A stretch of DNA of 60,675 nucleotides from NCBI GenBank assembly GCA_951801655.1, contig CATONV010000006.1:1-60675 (forward strand), in the 5' to 3' direction. The notes under the pieces are model-generated. The model was not told the DNA's origin and ran no database searches. It worked only from the letters and a program-made list of their open reading frames with translations. Both the position numbers and the translations under genes were made by a program. Position 1 is the first letter of the stretch; every line of letters starts with the position of its first letter. Below are positions 31,228 through 39,396 of this stretch, one piece after another. This DNA comes from an uncultured Oscillospiraceae bacterium. Its GTDB lineage: Bacteria; Bacillota; Clostridia; Oscillospirales; Oscillospiraceae.

Positions 31228-31728
31228 CTAACCTCCCGCGCACACCGAAATCCGGTCCGCGCCCAGCCCGGTGAGGGCTGACACCGCCTCGATCAGCTTC
31301 AGGCGTACCGACGCGCTCCCGCCTCCGGGGCAGACCACCAGCGCCCCCCGGAACTCCGGGGCTACCAGCTGCAGGGGGACCACCTCCTGCTGTCCGGAAC
31401 CTCTCCCCACGGTGACCACCGTGCTGGAGCCGCCCCCCTGGCCGTCCCGGTCCTGATCCCGGGCCAGCACCCGGCGGCTTCCGCCGTCCAGGGTGAGGAC
31501 CACTCTGGTCTCCCCAGCCCCCTCGATGCGGGACAGGGTTCCCTCCAGCTTTGTCTCAAAGGCCTCCAGATCAAAGGTCTCCTCCTGTGTCTCCTCCTTC
31601 GGGCTGTCCCGTCCGCCGGATGGCAGCATCAGGAGCAGCGCCCCCGCCGCTATCACCAGCAGCACATATCCATATTTCCCCAGCGCCCCCTTCCACCGCC
31701 GGGCCGCTTCAGGCCACGTCCACTTCAC
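31228..31728 (-). CDS. spoIIIAG: Stage III sporulation protein AG
   Basis: A 166-residue protein with one membrane helix (about 16-35) and an extracellular domain with RIEGAGETRVVLTLDGG, and the C-terminal VVPLQLVAPEFRGALVVCPGG segment typical of the family. SpoIIIAG forms a large ring in the mother-cell/forespore channel. The ATG overlaps the spoIIIAF stop by 4 bp. Length is below the 229 residues of B. subtilis but normal for Clostridia. Confidence 0.93.
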   Translation of the reverse strand: MKWTWPEAARRWKGALGKYGYVLLVIAAGALLLMLPSGGRDSPKEETQEETFDLEAFETKLEGTLSRIEGAGETRVVLTLDGGSRRVLARDQDRDGQGGGSSTVVTVGRGSGQQEVVPLQLVAPEFRGALVVCPGGGSASVRLKLIEAVSALTGLGADRISVCAGG

Positions 31729-32219
31729 GGTATTTCCTCCTCCACGTAAAACTGTCTCTCCCGCGGGACGCCCAGGTCTGTCTCAATCACGCGGATCAGC
31801 TTTTCCTGGGCTCCGGCTGTCCACAGGCCGGACGTCTCCGTCCGGGCGGGGAGGTACACGCCGTCCTCCGACCTCTCGCACTCCACCCGGGCGGTGCAGT
31901 CCAGTCCCAGCTGTGCCGCCTTGTCCACAATATATGCGGCACACTTCTGTTCTATGATCATTTTCATCTGACTTTCCACCGTCTCCTCCAACTCCGCCTC
32001 CCGGGTCCGGACCGAGGACATATAGCCCTCCAGCCATCGCTGTCCGCCCTCCACGTCCAGGCCGGCAACGGGGGACAATACGGCCCCCATCAGCACCAGT
32101 CCGCACACCAGCCGCCCCACTCGCTTCACCGCCCCGGCGGGCATCAGGGCGTCGGCCGCCGCGCACAGCACAGACACCGCGATCACCGACAGCAGCCATC
32201 CTCTCACTGCTTCCATCAT
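31725..32219 (-). CDS. spoIIIAF: Stage III sporulation protein AF
   Basis: A 164-residue protein with two N-terminal hydrophobic segments (about 5-25 and 30-53) and a soluble domain with CAAYIVDKAAQLGLDCTARV (about 90-110). It belongs to the SpoIIIA channel between mother cell and forespore. Start and stop each overlap neighbours by 4 bp. Recognised by order in the operon and by the hydrophobic pattern; motif support is moderate. Confidence 0.9.
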   Translation of the reverse strand: MMEAVRGWLLSVIAVSVLCAAADALMPAGAVKRVGRLVCGLVLMGAVLSPVAGLDVEGGQRWLEGYMSSVRTREAELEETVESQMKMIIEQKCAAYIVDKAAQLGLDCTARVECERSEDGVYLPARTETSGLWTAGAQEKLIRVIETDLGVPRERQFYVEEEIP

Positions 32220-33271
32220 GGCGTCACGGCCCCCACGGCGGACACCAGACTGATCAGCAGCACCAACGCCCCAGCCCCTGTCATCCCCAGCACCAGGCCA
32301 AAGGCGGAGCCGATGGCGTCAATCAGTCCGGACAGCCCGGGCTGAGCCACCGTGGCGCACAGGGCCGCGGCAGTCTTATACACCAGATACTGCAGGGCCA
32401 GCCGCAGGAAGGGGGTGAGGCACAGGGCCAGCACCACCAGCAGTCCCACAACGCCCACAGTGCCCCGCAGGGCCCCGGCCCCGGCCAGTACCGATTCCGA
32501 GGCGTCGGCCAGAATGCCGCCCACCACCGGGATGGCCCGGGAGATGGCCAGCTTGGCCGCCTTGACGGCGGAGGCGTCCACGCTGCCCGCAATGGCCCCG
32601 CTGGCGGTGAGATAACCCACAAAGGCCAGCATCAGGGCTGTGAGGAGGAAAGTAATGCCTCCCCGGATCAGGTCCGCAGTCTTCTTCAGCCCCGGGTTGC
32701 CCACGGCGGCGTGGGCGCAGACGGCCGCCACATAGGCGTAAACCAGGGGGACCAGCAGCCGATCCATGGCGGTAATCAGCAGCTGGGAGAAGAGAATGGT
32801 GGCCCCCTGCCGGGCGGCGGCGGCGGTGACGGAGCCGGTGGCCGCTGTCAGCACTGCCATTGCGGGCAGCAAAACGGCGGAAATGTCCTCCATTCTGGCC
32901 AGGGTGTCCCGCCCCAGTCCGATCATAGCGGCCATATCTGTCATGGTCAGCGTGGTAACGGCCAGCGCCCCGGCAATTTGAACCGCCCGAAGACTCTCTC
33001 CGCTTCCGGCGCTCTCGGCCAGGGAGCACAGCAGCACCACCGCCATCAGCTTCACCGCGGTGGACAGGCTGATTCGAAAGAGGGCGCCCGCCTGGGCCAG
33101 GGCGTCGTCCAGCAGGCTGTGCAGACCCCCGTCCAGTGTGGCGTCTCTCTCCACCCCCGCCTCCTCCGCCTGCTTCCACAGCTCGTCCAGTCCCGGCACA
33201 GCCAGCTCCGCCCCCTGGACGGGGAGGGCGCAGATCAGGGCCAGCACGCAGAAAACAACCACTCTTTTCAT
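32216..33271 (-). CDS. spoIIIAE: Stage III sporulation protein AE
   Basis: A 351-residue membrane protein: signal-like N-terminus ending QGAEL, a short extracellular part, then about eight hydrophobic segments. GGITFLLTALMLAFVGYLTASGAIAG and SRAIPVVGGILADASESVLAGA (about 215-260) are the strongly conserved family segment. It is the main multi-pass component of the SpoIIIA complex. It overlaps both neighbouring genes by 4 bp. Confidence 0.95.
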   Translation of the reverse strand: MKRVVVFCVLALICALPVQGAELAVPGLDELWKQAEEAGVERDATLDGGLHSLLDDALAQAGALFRISLSTAVKLMAVVLLCSLAESAGSGESLRAVQIAGALAVTTLTMTDMAAMIGLGRDTLARMEDISAVLLPAMAVLTAATGSVTAAAARQGATILFSQLLITAMDRLLVPLVYAYVAAVCAHAAVGNPGLKKTADLIRGGITFLLTALMLAFVGYLTASGAIAGSVDASAVKAAKLAISRAIPVVGGILADASESVLAGAGALRGTVGVVGLLVVLALCLTPFLRLALQYLVYKTAAALCATVAQPGLSGLIDAIGSAFGLVLGMTGAGALVLLISLVSAVGAVTP

Positions 33272-33660
33272 CTCAGCAGCTCCCCCATCAGCCGGGCCGC
33301 CGCCTGCATCAGGGGCAGGGCCGCCAGCAGGGCGAACACCGTCCCTGCCGTCTCCACAAAGGCGGCCACGCCCCCCTCCCCCGCCGAGCGGCAGATTTCC
33401 GCCGTCAGTCTGGTCAGGATAGACAGGGCCACCGTCTTAAACACCGGTTCCAGCAGCGTTTCGGGCAGCCCGGCCTGGCTGGCCAGCTCCTCCATCAGGG
33501 CGACCGCCGCTCTCAGTCCGCCGGCGGCCAGGGACATCATCCACAGTCCGGCGGCCAGGGCCAGCAGCAGGGCCAGCTCCGGGGTATTTTTTTTCAAAAC
33601 CACGCTGAGTATCACCGTCGTCACCCCCACGGCGGCCAGCTTGACCATGGCCTCCATCAC
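33268..33660 (-). CDS. spoIIIAD: Stage III sporulation protein AD
   Basis: A 130-residue protein with three to four hydrophobic segments; KKNTPELALLLALAAGLWMM and the ARLMGELLR ending are family-like. It is a small membrane part of the SpoIIIA channel complex. Length equals that of Bacillus SpoIIIAD (about 133). It overlaps spoIIIAC and spoIIIAE by 4 bp each. Confidence 0.93.
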   Translation of the reverse strand: MMEAMVKLAAVGVTTVILSVVLKKNTPELALLLALAAGLWMMSLAAGGLRAAVALMEELASQAGLPETLLEPVFKTVALSILTRLTAEICRSAGEGGVAAFVETAGTVFALLAALPLMQAAARLMGELLR

Positions 33661-33851
33661 AGCCCGAACAGGTTCTTCACCAGATCGAACAGACTGGCAA
33701 TCTCCTGCACCACCATCATCAGCACCACCACCAGACCCGCCAGCGTAGTCATCATGGCCTGCTCGTCCCGGCCTGCCCGGCTGAGCACCTGGTTCAGCAC
33801 CGCCACCAGAATACCGATGGCCGCAATCTTAAAAATCAAATCGACTTCCAT
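33657..33851 (-). CDS. spoIIIAC: Stage III sporulation protein AC
   Basis: A 64-residue protein with two membrane helices, starting MEVDLIFKIAAIGILVAVLN and containing SRAGRDEQAMMTTLAG between them, which is strongly conserved in the family. The frame is open upstream through the repeat into spoIIIAB, but the ATG given produces the standard length. The ribosome-binding site is weak, and a 68-bp palindromic repeat separates it from spoIIIAB, where other genomes have nearly contiguous genes. Confidence 0.93.
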   Translation of the reverse strand: MEVDLIFKIAAIGILVAVLNQVLSRAGRDEQAMMTTLAGLVVVLMMVVQEIASLFDLVKNLFGL

Positions 33852-33883
33852 TCCGTACAACCCGCTTTCTTTCGTGGTTATGA

Positions 33884-33950
33884 AGTAGGGGCCGCCGCCC
33901 TCGGCGGCCCGTTTCCAAACCGGCGGGCCGCCCAAGGTGGCGGCCCCTAC
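33884..33950. repeat. Modular palindromic repeat inside the spoIIIA operon
   Basis: AGTAGGGGCC...GGCCCCTAC with hairpins GGGCCGCCGCCCTCGGCGGCCC and CGGGCCGCCCAAGGTGGCGGCCC; it lies between spoIIIAB and spoIIIAC. Its right half closely matches the copy inside pcrA. Confidence 0.88.
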
Positions 33951-33958
33951 CGCATTTG

Positions 33959-34468
33959 TTACAGCAGCAAAATCACCAGAAACGCCCCGCCGGACAGGCC
34001 CAGGGCCTGATAGACCCGCCCCTGCCTGCGGCTGTCCGCTTCCAGTTGGGCAGCCAGCTCCTCCAGCCGGCGGCGCGCGGCGGCTATGGCTTCCCGCTGC
34101 CGCTGCGCATCGTACCGGCCCAGAGTATCGCCCAACGCGGTTAGAACGGCCTGTCCCTGTTCCCCCAGCTCGTCCCTCTCTCGAACCAGCCTCCGCCACA
34201 GGGCGGAAAACTCCTCCCGATCCAAGCTATCCAGTCCCCGGATGCAGTCCTGAAACAGCTTCCGGGCCGACCCTTCCGCCTGGGCAGCGCCCCTTTCCAG
34301 CAGCCGGGACAGCGGCGGAGCGCTGAGTTCCAGCTCTCTTTCCAAAACGGCCAGTCCCACTTCGGTCTGCCGCACCGCCCGCACCCTCCGGCGCAGACCA
34401 GCTGCCGCCTGAAAGCCCAGCGCCGCTCCTCCCGCCGCCACCAAGACGGCCCCCATCAGACGCACCAT
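33959..34468 (-). CDS. spoIIIAB: Stage III sporulation protein AB
   Basis: A 169-residue protein with an N-terminal membrane helix, a long basic/helical middle rich in Arg, Glu and Leu, and a C-terminal hydrophobic segment (GLSGGAFLVILLL). This GspF-like arrangement matches SpoIIIAB, a platform component of the mother-cell channel. The start directly abuts the spoIIIAA stop. B. subtilis SpoIIIAB has 171 residues. Confidence 0.92.
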   Translation of the reverse strand: MVRLMGAVLVAAGGAALGFQAAAGLRRRVRAVRQTEVGLAVLERELELSAPPLSRLLERGAAQAEGSARKLFQDCIRGLDSLDREEFSALWRRLVRERDELGEQGQAVLTALGDTLGRYDAQRQREAIAAARRRLEELAAQLEADSRRQGRVYQALGLSGGAFLVILLL

Positions 34469-35404
34469 TTATCTCAGCTCCTCTATAGTGTAAATTCTCC
34501 TCTCTCCCTCCCGGCAGATGCGGACCAGGAATCGAAACAGCCCTTCCTCCAGCAACGGGCGGTACAGGGGCCGGCGCTCCAGATCGGCCCGCCCCTCTCC
34601 GTGGGCGGTGGCCAGCAGGGTAACCCCGCACCCCGCAGCCATCATCAGGGCCCTCACGTCCTCCGGAGCGGTAATCTCGTCCACTGCCAGCACCTGCGGG
34701 TTCATGGCCCGAAGGAGAATCATCAGCCCCTGGGCCTTGGGACAGCCCTCCGCCACATCGGTACGCCGGCCCACATCCAGCTGTGGGCGGCCGCCGTACA
34801 TGGCGGCCACCTCTCCCCTCTCGTCGGCCAGAGACACCCGCAGCGGGACGCACCCCTCTCCCTCCGACACCGCCCGAATCAGGTCCCGCAGCAGGGTGGT
34901 TTTGCCCAGACCGGGGGGGGCGAGAATCAGCGTGTCGGCCAGCCGTCTCCCGGGGCACAGCCCGTCCAATACGGCGGCGGCCGCTTCCCTCACCTGTCGG
35001 GCAATGCGCACATTGGCAGAAGAGATGGTCCGCAGGGCGTGGATCTCCCCGTTTTTCAGGGCCGCCGTGCCGCACAATCCAATGCGGTGTCCCCCCTCAA
35101 AGGTGAGGTAGCCCTGCCGCACCTGATCCAGCACTGTGTGGAGGGAGGCCCGGCTGGCAATTTCCACCAGCTGCTCCAGCTCCGCCCCCTCCACCGGGGC
35201 CCCGCCCAGGGGTCTCTCCCTCCCCCGAATCAGCGCCGTCATAGGCCAGCCTGACCGCAGCCGCAGCTCCTCCGCCTCGGCCCGGTCCTCCCCCGAAAGG
35301 GAGAGCGCCTCCTGCCGCAGGCGCAGCGGCAGGGCCTGCACCGCCTGGACGTAGCTCTCCTCCCGTGTCATTCGTACCATGTCGTTCACCAGCCTTTGTC
35401 CCAT
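34469..35404 (-). CDS. spoIIIAA: Stage III sporulation protein AA, secretion ATPase-like
   Basis: A 311-residue cytoplasmic ATPase related to type II/IV secretion motors. GHRIGLCG, the Walker A APPGLGKTT (162-170), SLADERGE, DEITAPEDV and ATAHGEG are all present. It is thought to power the SpoIIIA channel. The first ATG gives a length close to B. subtilis (307) but has no ribosome-binding site; ATGs at codons 9 and 12 are alternatives, and a CATAGGAT that could act as a sigma-E -10 overlaps the first ATG. It is the first gene of the operon. Confidence 0.95.
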   Translation of the reverse strand: MGQRLVNDMVRMTREESYVQAVQALPLRLRQEALSLSGEDRAEAEELRLRSGWPMTALIRGRERPLGGAPVEGAELEQLVEIASRASLHTVLDQVRQGYLTFEGGHRIGLCGTAALKNGEIHALRTISSANVRIARQVREAAAAVLDGLCPGRRLADTLILAPPGLGKTTLLRDLIRAVSEGEGCVPLRVSLADERGEVAAMYGGRPQLDVGRRTDVAEGCPKAQGLMILLRAMNPQVLAVDEITAPEDVRALMMAAGCGVTLLATAHGEGRADLERRPLYRPLLEEGLFRFLVRICREGERRIYTIEELR

Positions 35405-35432
35405 CCTATGAGGACAAGCCGGGGGTTATGAC

Positions 35433-35464
35433 AAAAAGAAAACCAGAGGATTTTCTCCTCTGGT
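35433..35464 (-). terminator. Terminator of the TfoX-C/GNAT genes
   Basis: Stem ACCAGAGGA/TCCTCTGGT with a 5-nt loop; the minus-strand tail is TTTCTTTTTG. The stem includes the GNAT stop codon. Confidence 0.85.
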
Positions 35465-35886
35465 CAGTGCCTCCACTCCATCAAATATTCCGGCTCTCCG
35501 GTGTTTCCGTCCACAGATTCACTCCGAATTTCAAAGCCCTCTCCCCGATAAAAGCGGACCGCCCGGCTGTTTTTCTGGTACACGTTCAGACTCAGAACAC
35601 TCCGAAGGCCCTTTGCAAAGTCCAGCAGTTCTCTGCCGATCCCCCGGGACTGTTCCCCATCACGGACAAAAATACCGGCAATATAGTCCCTGTCCAGCCC
35701 CACAAAGCCCTGAATCCCCTTTCCGTCCTCCCAGACATACACTTCCGCGTTTTCAAGCATTCCCTTTACCGCTTCATAGTTTCTCTTCCAATACTGTGAA
35801 GGGATAAACGCGTGCGCCTTCAGGTTGGTATCCAGCCAAATGGCCGCGACGGCGTTGAGATCAGCCGTCTCCATTCTCCGCACCAT
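35464..35886 (-). CDS. GNAT-family N-acetyltransferase
   Basis: A 140-residue acetyl-CoA-dependent acetyltransferase. The N-terminal VRRMETADLNAVAAIWLDTN, the acetyl-CoA loop region GIFVRDGEQSRGIGRELLDFAK (about 71-92) and the ending AVRFYRGEGFEI are characteristic; it resembles the YjaB group of uncertain substrate. It overlaps the upstream TfoX-C gene by 26 bp, so the two are co-transcribed. Target molecule unknown. Confidence 0.88.
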   Translation of the reverse strand: MVRRMETADLNAVAAIWLDTNLKAHAFIPSQYWKRNYEAVKGMLENAEVYVWEDGKGIQGFVGLDRDYIAGIFVRDGEQSRGIGRELLDFAKGLRSVLSLNVYQKNSRAVRFYRGEGFEIRSESVDGNTGEPEYLMEWRH

Positions 35887-36151
35887 GGCGCAACCTCCCC
35901 TTTAACGCATCGCTGAACTGCTTCAGATTTTTCTTTTTCTCCTCCGGAAGGCGGTTGTAGTCCCTGTCCGTAATCGCCCCCTCCAGGGTGTACAGGTGGA
36001 CCAGGCAGACATTGGGAAAAACCTCCTTCAGCCGAAAGAACGCCTGCTTGGAACCCGCCTCCCTCAGCTTCTCCGGGGAGTCAATGCCCACGACGGTGAG
36101 CTTTCGGGCCATCTCCCTGCCGATATTTCGCATCGCGGTTAATTCTGACAT
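35861..36151 (-). CDS. TfoX C-terminal domain protein
   Basis: A 96-residue protein consisting of the TfoX/Sxy C-terminal domain: MRNIGREMARKLTVVGI, the helix-hairpin-helix-like start SPEKLREAGSKQAFFRLKE, and CLVHLYTLEGAITD. In gamma-proteobacteria the full protein activates competence; stand-alone C-terminal domains are widespread and uncharacterised. gaggaag precedes the chosen ATG; an earlier in-frame ATG lacks such a site. The N-terminal TfoX domain is missing and its 3' end overlaps the GNAT gene. Confidence 0.85.
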   Translation of the reverse strand: MSELTAMRNIGREMARKLTVVGIDSPEKLREAGSKQAFFRLKEVFPNVCLVHLYTLEGAITDRDYNRLPEEKKKNLKQFSDALKGRLRHGAENGDG

Positions 36152-36278
36152 ACTGCCTTCCTCCTCGTTAATATCTATTTTATCATACAAAATCACCCAA
36201 ATCGCTTGTAATATTTCACAAATCCCACCCGGCTTCCGGGCCTGAAATCAAAAATACAGAAAAAAGGACCACAACGAA

Positions 36279-36307
36279 TTGCAATTCAGACTTCACTGTG
36301 ATAAACT
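36279..36307 (+). promoter_or_regulatory. Promoter of the hydrolase/ATP-grasp gene set
   Basis: TTGCAA (36279-36284) and TAAACT (36302-36307) with a 17-bp spacer, 30 bp before the start codon of the first hydrolase. Confidence 0.55.
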
Positions 36308-36336
36308 ATCAAAGAAGAAACTGGGAGGGAAGCATC

Positions 36337-37107
36337 ATGATTCAGAAATGGAGCGTGACCATCCCCGAGCTGACCGGGGAGGAAACCCGGGGCGTCTATC
36401 TCTATCTGCCGGCGGACTACGACTGGGAGGCGCAGCGGCACTACCCCGTGCTGTATATGTTCGACGGACACAACGTCTTTTTTGACTCAGACGCCACCTA
36501 CGGCAAAAGCTGGGGACTGGGAGAATATCTGGACGCCTTTGAGGTGCCCTTGATTGTGGCGGCGGTGGAGTGCAACCACCACCCGGACAACGGGCGGCTG
36601 TCAGAATATTCCCCTTACACCTTTTATGAGCCCGACTTCGGCCACGTCACCGGCCGGGGCAAAATTACCATGGACTGGTTTGTCAAAACCTTCAAGCCCT
36701 CTATCGACCGGAAGTACCGCACCCTGCCCGACCGGCAGCACACCTTTATCGCGGGCAGCTCCATGGGCGGACTGATGAGTTTGTACGCCCTGCTGGAGTA
36801 CAACCAGGTCTTCTCCCGGGCGGCGGCCCTGTCCCCCTCTCTGTGGGTGGCGCCCGACCGGCTGGCCCGACTGGTGCGGGGAGCGGAGGTCAGGTCGGAT
36901 ACGGTACTGTACATGGACTACGGCTCTCGGGAGCTGGGCAACCACGAGCTGATGCAGGGCCAGTTCGCCCGGATTGCCGGCCAGCTGCTCACCCGGGGGA
37001 TCCATCTCACCTGCCGCATCGTCCCCTACGGCGACCACTGCGAGGCCAGCTGGGAAAAGCAAATTCCCTTCTTTATTGAGACCCTCATGTACGAGCTTGA
37101 GGTTTGA
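36337..37107 (+). CDS. Alpha/beta hydrolase, esterase D/enterochelin-esterase-like
   Basis: A 256-residue cytoplasmic serine hydrolase. The strand-turn YPVLYMFDGHNVFFD (37-50), the nucleophile elbow GSSMGG (Ser142), an Asp after the VLYMDYGSRE strand and a C-terminal His in PYGDHCEASW complete the triad. The family acts on short-chain esters and siderophore esters. gggaggg precedes the ATG. The next two genes on the strand are a second hydrolase and an ATP-grasp ligase, suggesting a joint but unknown pathway. A repeat begins right after the stop. Confidence 0.88.
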   Translation: MIQKWSVTIPELTGEETRGVYLYLPADYDWEAQRHYPVLYMFDGHNVFFDSDATYGKSWGLGEYLDAFEVPLIVAAVECNHHPDNGRLSEYSPYTFYEPDFGHVTGRGKITMDWFVKTFKPSIDRKYRTLPDRQHTFIAGSSMGGLMSLYALLEYNQVFSRAAALSPSLWVAPDRLARLVRGAEVRSDTVLYMDYGSRELGNHELMQGQFARIAGQLLTRGIHLTCRIVPYGDHCEASWEKQIPFFIETLMYELEV

Positions 37108-37157
37108 TGTAGGGGTGGATATCATCCGCCCGCGGGCGCATCATATGCGCCCCTACA
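37108..37157. repeat. Modular palindromic repeat between the two hydrolase genes
   Basis: TGTAGGGGTGG...GCGCCCCTACA, starting at the base after the stop codon. Hairpins GGGTGGATATCATCCGCCC and GGGCGCATCATATGCGCCC directly adjoin without a spacer. Confidence 0.88.
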
Positions 37158-37177
37158 AACAATTAGGAGGAAGGAAT

Positions 37178-37924
37178 ATGAACACACAGTATCTTGTTGA
37201 CTACAGCCCCGCGCTGGGCAGAGAAATGGAGTGCATGGTCTACGGCCACGCCGGCCGGCCGGTGCTGTATATTCCCTGTCAGGACGGGCGGTTCTTCGAC
37301 TTTGGCGACTTCCACATGGCCGAAACCCTGGCCCCATGGATCGAATCAGGGCAAATTATCGTCTTTTCGGTGGATACCATCGACAAAGAGACCTGGTCGG
37401 ACAAGACCGGGGACCCCTATTGGCGGGTGAGACGGCATGAGCAGTGGATGGACTACCTAACCCGAGAGATGGCCCCGCGTATGATGGAGCAGACCAAGCA
37501 GGACGGCATCATCTCCTTTGGGTGCAGCCTGGGCGCCACCCACGCCGCCAACCTCTACCTCAGACGCCCCGATCTGTTTAACGGCATGCTGGCCCTCAGC
37601 GGAATCTACAGCGCCGATTACGGCTTCGGCAGCTACATGGATGAGGTGGTTTATCAGAACTCTCCCGTCCACTATATGGCCAATTTGCCTGAAGATCACT
37701 ACTATATCGACATTTTCAACAAGCAGCGGGCCGCCCTCTGCGTGGGTCTGGGCCCCTGGGAGATCCCCGACACCACACGGCAGCTGGCCGACATCTTCTG
37801 CCGCAAAGGCATCCACACCTGGGTGGACTTCTGGGGCCACGACTGCGCCCACGACTGGCCCTGGTGGTATAAGCAGGCCGTCTACTTCTTCCCCTGGCTG
37901 CTGGGCGGCGAACCGGGACAATAG
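37178..37924 (+). CDS. Alpha/beta hydrolase, putative esterase
   Basis: A 248-residue protein with the elbow GCSLGA (Ser117), an N-terminal oxyanion turn PVLYIPCQDGRF, and a C-terminal histidine in WGHDCAHDWPWW (about 225-236) typical of the esterase/PHB depolymerase-like group. No signal peptide, so cytoplasmic. taggagga lies before the ATG. Sequence is only distantly like the first hydrolase although both have the same fold. Substrate unknown; a terminator follows, so the ATP-grasp gene may have separate control. Confidence 0.87.
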   Translation: MNTQYLVDYSPALGREMECMVYGHAGRPVLYIPCQDGRFFDFGDFHMAETLAPWIESGQIIVFSVDTIDKETWSDKTGDPYWRVRRHEQWMDYLTREMAPRMMEQTKQDGIISFGCSLGATHAANLYLRRPDLFNGMLALSGIYSADYGFGSYMDEVVYQNSPVHYMANLPEDHYYIDIFNKQRAALCVGLGPWEIPDTTRQLADIFCRKGIHTWVDFWGHDCAHDWPWWYKQAVYFFPWLLGGEPGQ

Positions 37925-37926
37925 TG

Positions 37927-37945
37927 TCCGCCAGCGGCGGATTTT
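37927..37945 (+). terminator. Terminator after second hydrolase
   Basis: Stem TCCGCC/GGCGGA with loop AGC and TTTT; short, so moderate strength. Confidence 0.6.
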
Positions 37946-38047
37946 ATACACTTTGTAATATATTTCCAAAATAATACACCTGTTTTTTGGCCATTTGGGT
38001 ACTTTTAGGGGTCAAAACGGTCCCGAAACCGGGGCAAACGGGTACTG

Positions 38048-38075
38048 TCCGCCGTGGGCGTACACCGCCCCCTAC
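38048..38075. repeat. Degenerate half of the palindromic repeat
   Basis: On the minus strand it reads GTAGGGGGCGG-TGTA-CGCCCA, one hairpin with one GTAGGGG end, 37 bp before the ATP-grasp start codon. The remaining 37946-38047 is AT-rich at first and shows no gene. Confidence 0.6.
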
Positions 38076-38112
38076 TCGATGTGTGTCAGATCACACAGAA
38101 GGAGAGAGAACC

Positions 38113-39312
38113 ATGAAAAACGTCATCTTCATTTCCCCCAATTTCCCCACCAACTACTGGCAGTTCTGCCGGGAGCTGAAAAACAACGGGATGAACGTGC
38201 TGGGCATCGGCGACCAGCCCTATGACGAGCTGTCGGTTGAGCTGAAGGGCAGCCTCAACGAGTACTATAAGGTGGAGTCTCTGGAGCAGTACGACGCGGT
38301 CTACCGGGCGGTGGCTTTCTTCATCCACAAGTACGGGCGGATCGACTGGCTGGAGAGCAACAACGAGTACTGGCTGGAGAGGGACGCCCGTCTGCGCACC
38401 GACTTTCACATTACCAGCGGCTTCCAGGAGGAGGACATACCCCGAATCAAGTACAAATCCCGGATGAAGGAGTTCTATCAGGCCGCCGGCATCCCCACCG
38501 CCCGGTATCACCTGGTGGACGACCTGAAGGGGTGCCGGGCCTTTATCAGGCAGGTGGGCTGGCCGGTGGTGGTCAAGCCCGACAACGGCGTGGGAGCCTC
38601 TGACACCCACAAGCTGGAAACTCTCCAGCAGCTGAAGAACTTCCTGGCCGCCAAAAAACCCGACGTTACCTACATCATGGAGGAGTTTATCCACGCCGAG
38701 GTCAACTCCTACGACGCCATCATCGACTCCCAGGGCAACCCCATTTTTGAGACGGGCAATGTCACCCCCATGTCTATCATGGACATAGTCAACCAGGAGG
38801 ACAACTCCATCTACTACATTGTCAAGGACCTTCCCGCCGACACCCGGAAGGCCGGCCGGGCCACCGTGAAGAGCTTTGGCGTGAAAAGCCGGTTTGTTCA
38901 CTTTGAGTTCTTCCGCCTTACTCAGGACCAGGAGGGCATGGGCAAGAAGGGGGACGTGGTGGCCCTGGAGGTGAACATGCGGCCCTGCGGCGGCTTCAGC
39001 CCCGACATGATGAATTTTGCCAACTCCACCAATGTGTATAAAATTTGGGCGGACATGATCGCCTTCGACTGCTCCACCGTGGAGGGCGGCCCCCATTCCT
39101 TCTGCGCCTACGCCGGGCGACGGGACGGCAAGCCCTTTGTCTTCAGCCATGAGGCCATTATGAAAAAGTACGGCCAGCAGATGAAGCTGGTGGACCGCAT
39201 CCCCGACGTGCTGTCTGACGCCATGGGCAACCAGATGTATGTGGCCACCTTCCCCACCCAGAAGAAGCTGGACAAATTCTACCACGACATTCTGCTGTGC
39301 AAGGAGGGGTAA
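38113..39312 (+). CDS. ATP-grasp domain protein (carboxylate-amine ligase type)
   Basis: A 399-residue protein. An N-terminal Rossmann-like domain (KNVIFISPNFPTNYWQFCREL) is followed by an ATP-grasp domain with VVVKPDNGVGASDTHKL (about 153-170), a lid, and the metal-binding EVNMRPCGGFSPDMMN near 292-307. Members join a carboxylate to an amine or thiol with ATP, as in peptide, amino acid or CoA-type ligations. ggagagag precedes the ATG. With the two upstream hydrolases it may form a synthesis/degradation set; the product is unknown. Confidence 0.85.
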   Translation: MKNVIFISPNFPTNYWQFCRELKNNGMNVLGIGDQPYDELSVELKGSLNEYYKVESLEQYDAVYRAVAFFIHKYGRIDWLESNNEYWLERDARLRTDFHITSGFQEEDIPRIKYKSRMKEFYQAAGIPTARYHLVDDLKGCRAFIRQVGWPVVVKPDNGVGASDTHKLETLQQLKNFLAAKKPDVTYIMEEFIHAEVNSYDAIIDSQGNPIFETGNVTPMSIMDIVNQEDNSIYYIVKDLPADTRKAGRATVKSFGVKSRFVHFEFFRLTQDQEGMGKKGDVVALEVNMRPCGGFSPDMMNFANSTNVYKIWADMIAFDCSTVEGGPHSFCAYAGRRDGKPFVFSHEAIMKKYGQQMKLVDRIPDVLSDAMGNQMYVATFPTQKKLDKFYHDILLCKEG

Positions 39313-39396
39313 GACCGCGTGTCTCTCCCGACCGCGCCGGCGGCTGCCCCTGCCGGAAAGGAGTGTCGCTGCCCACGAATGAAAGGAGGGGACTGC

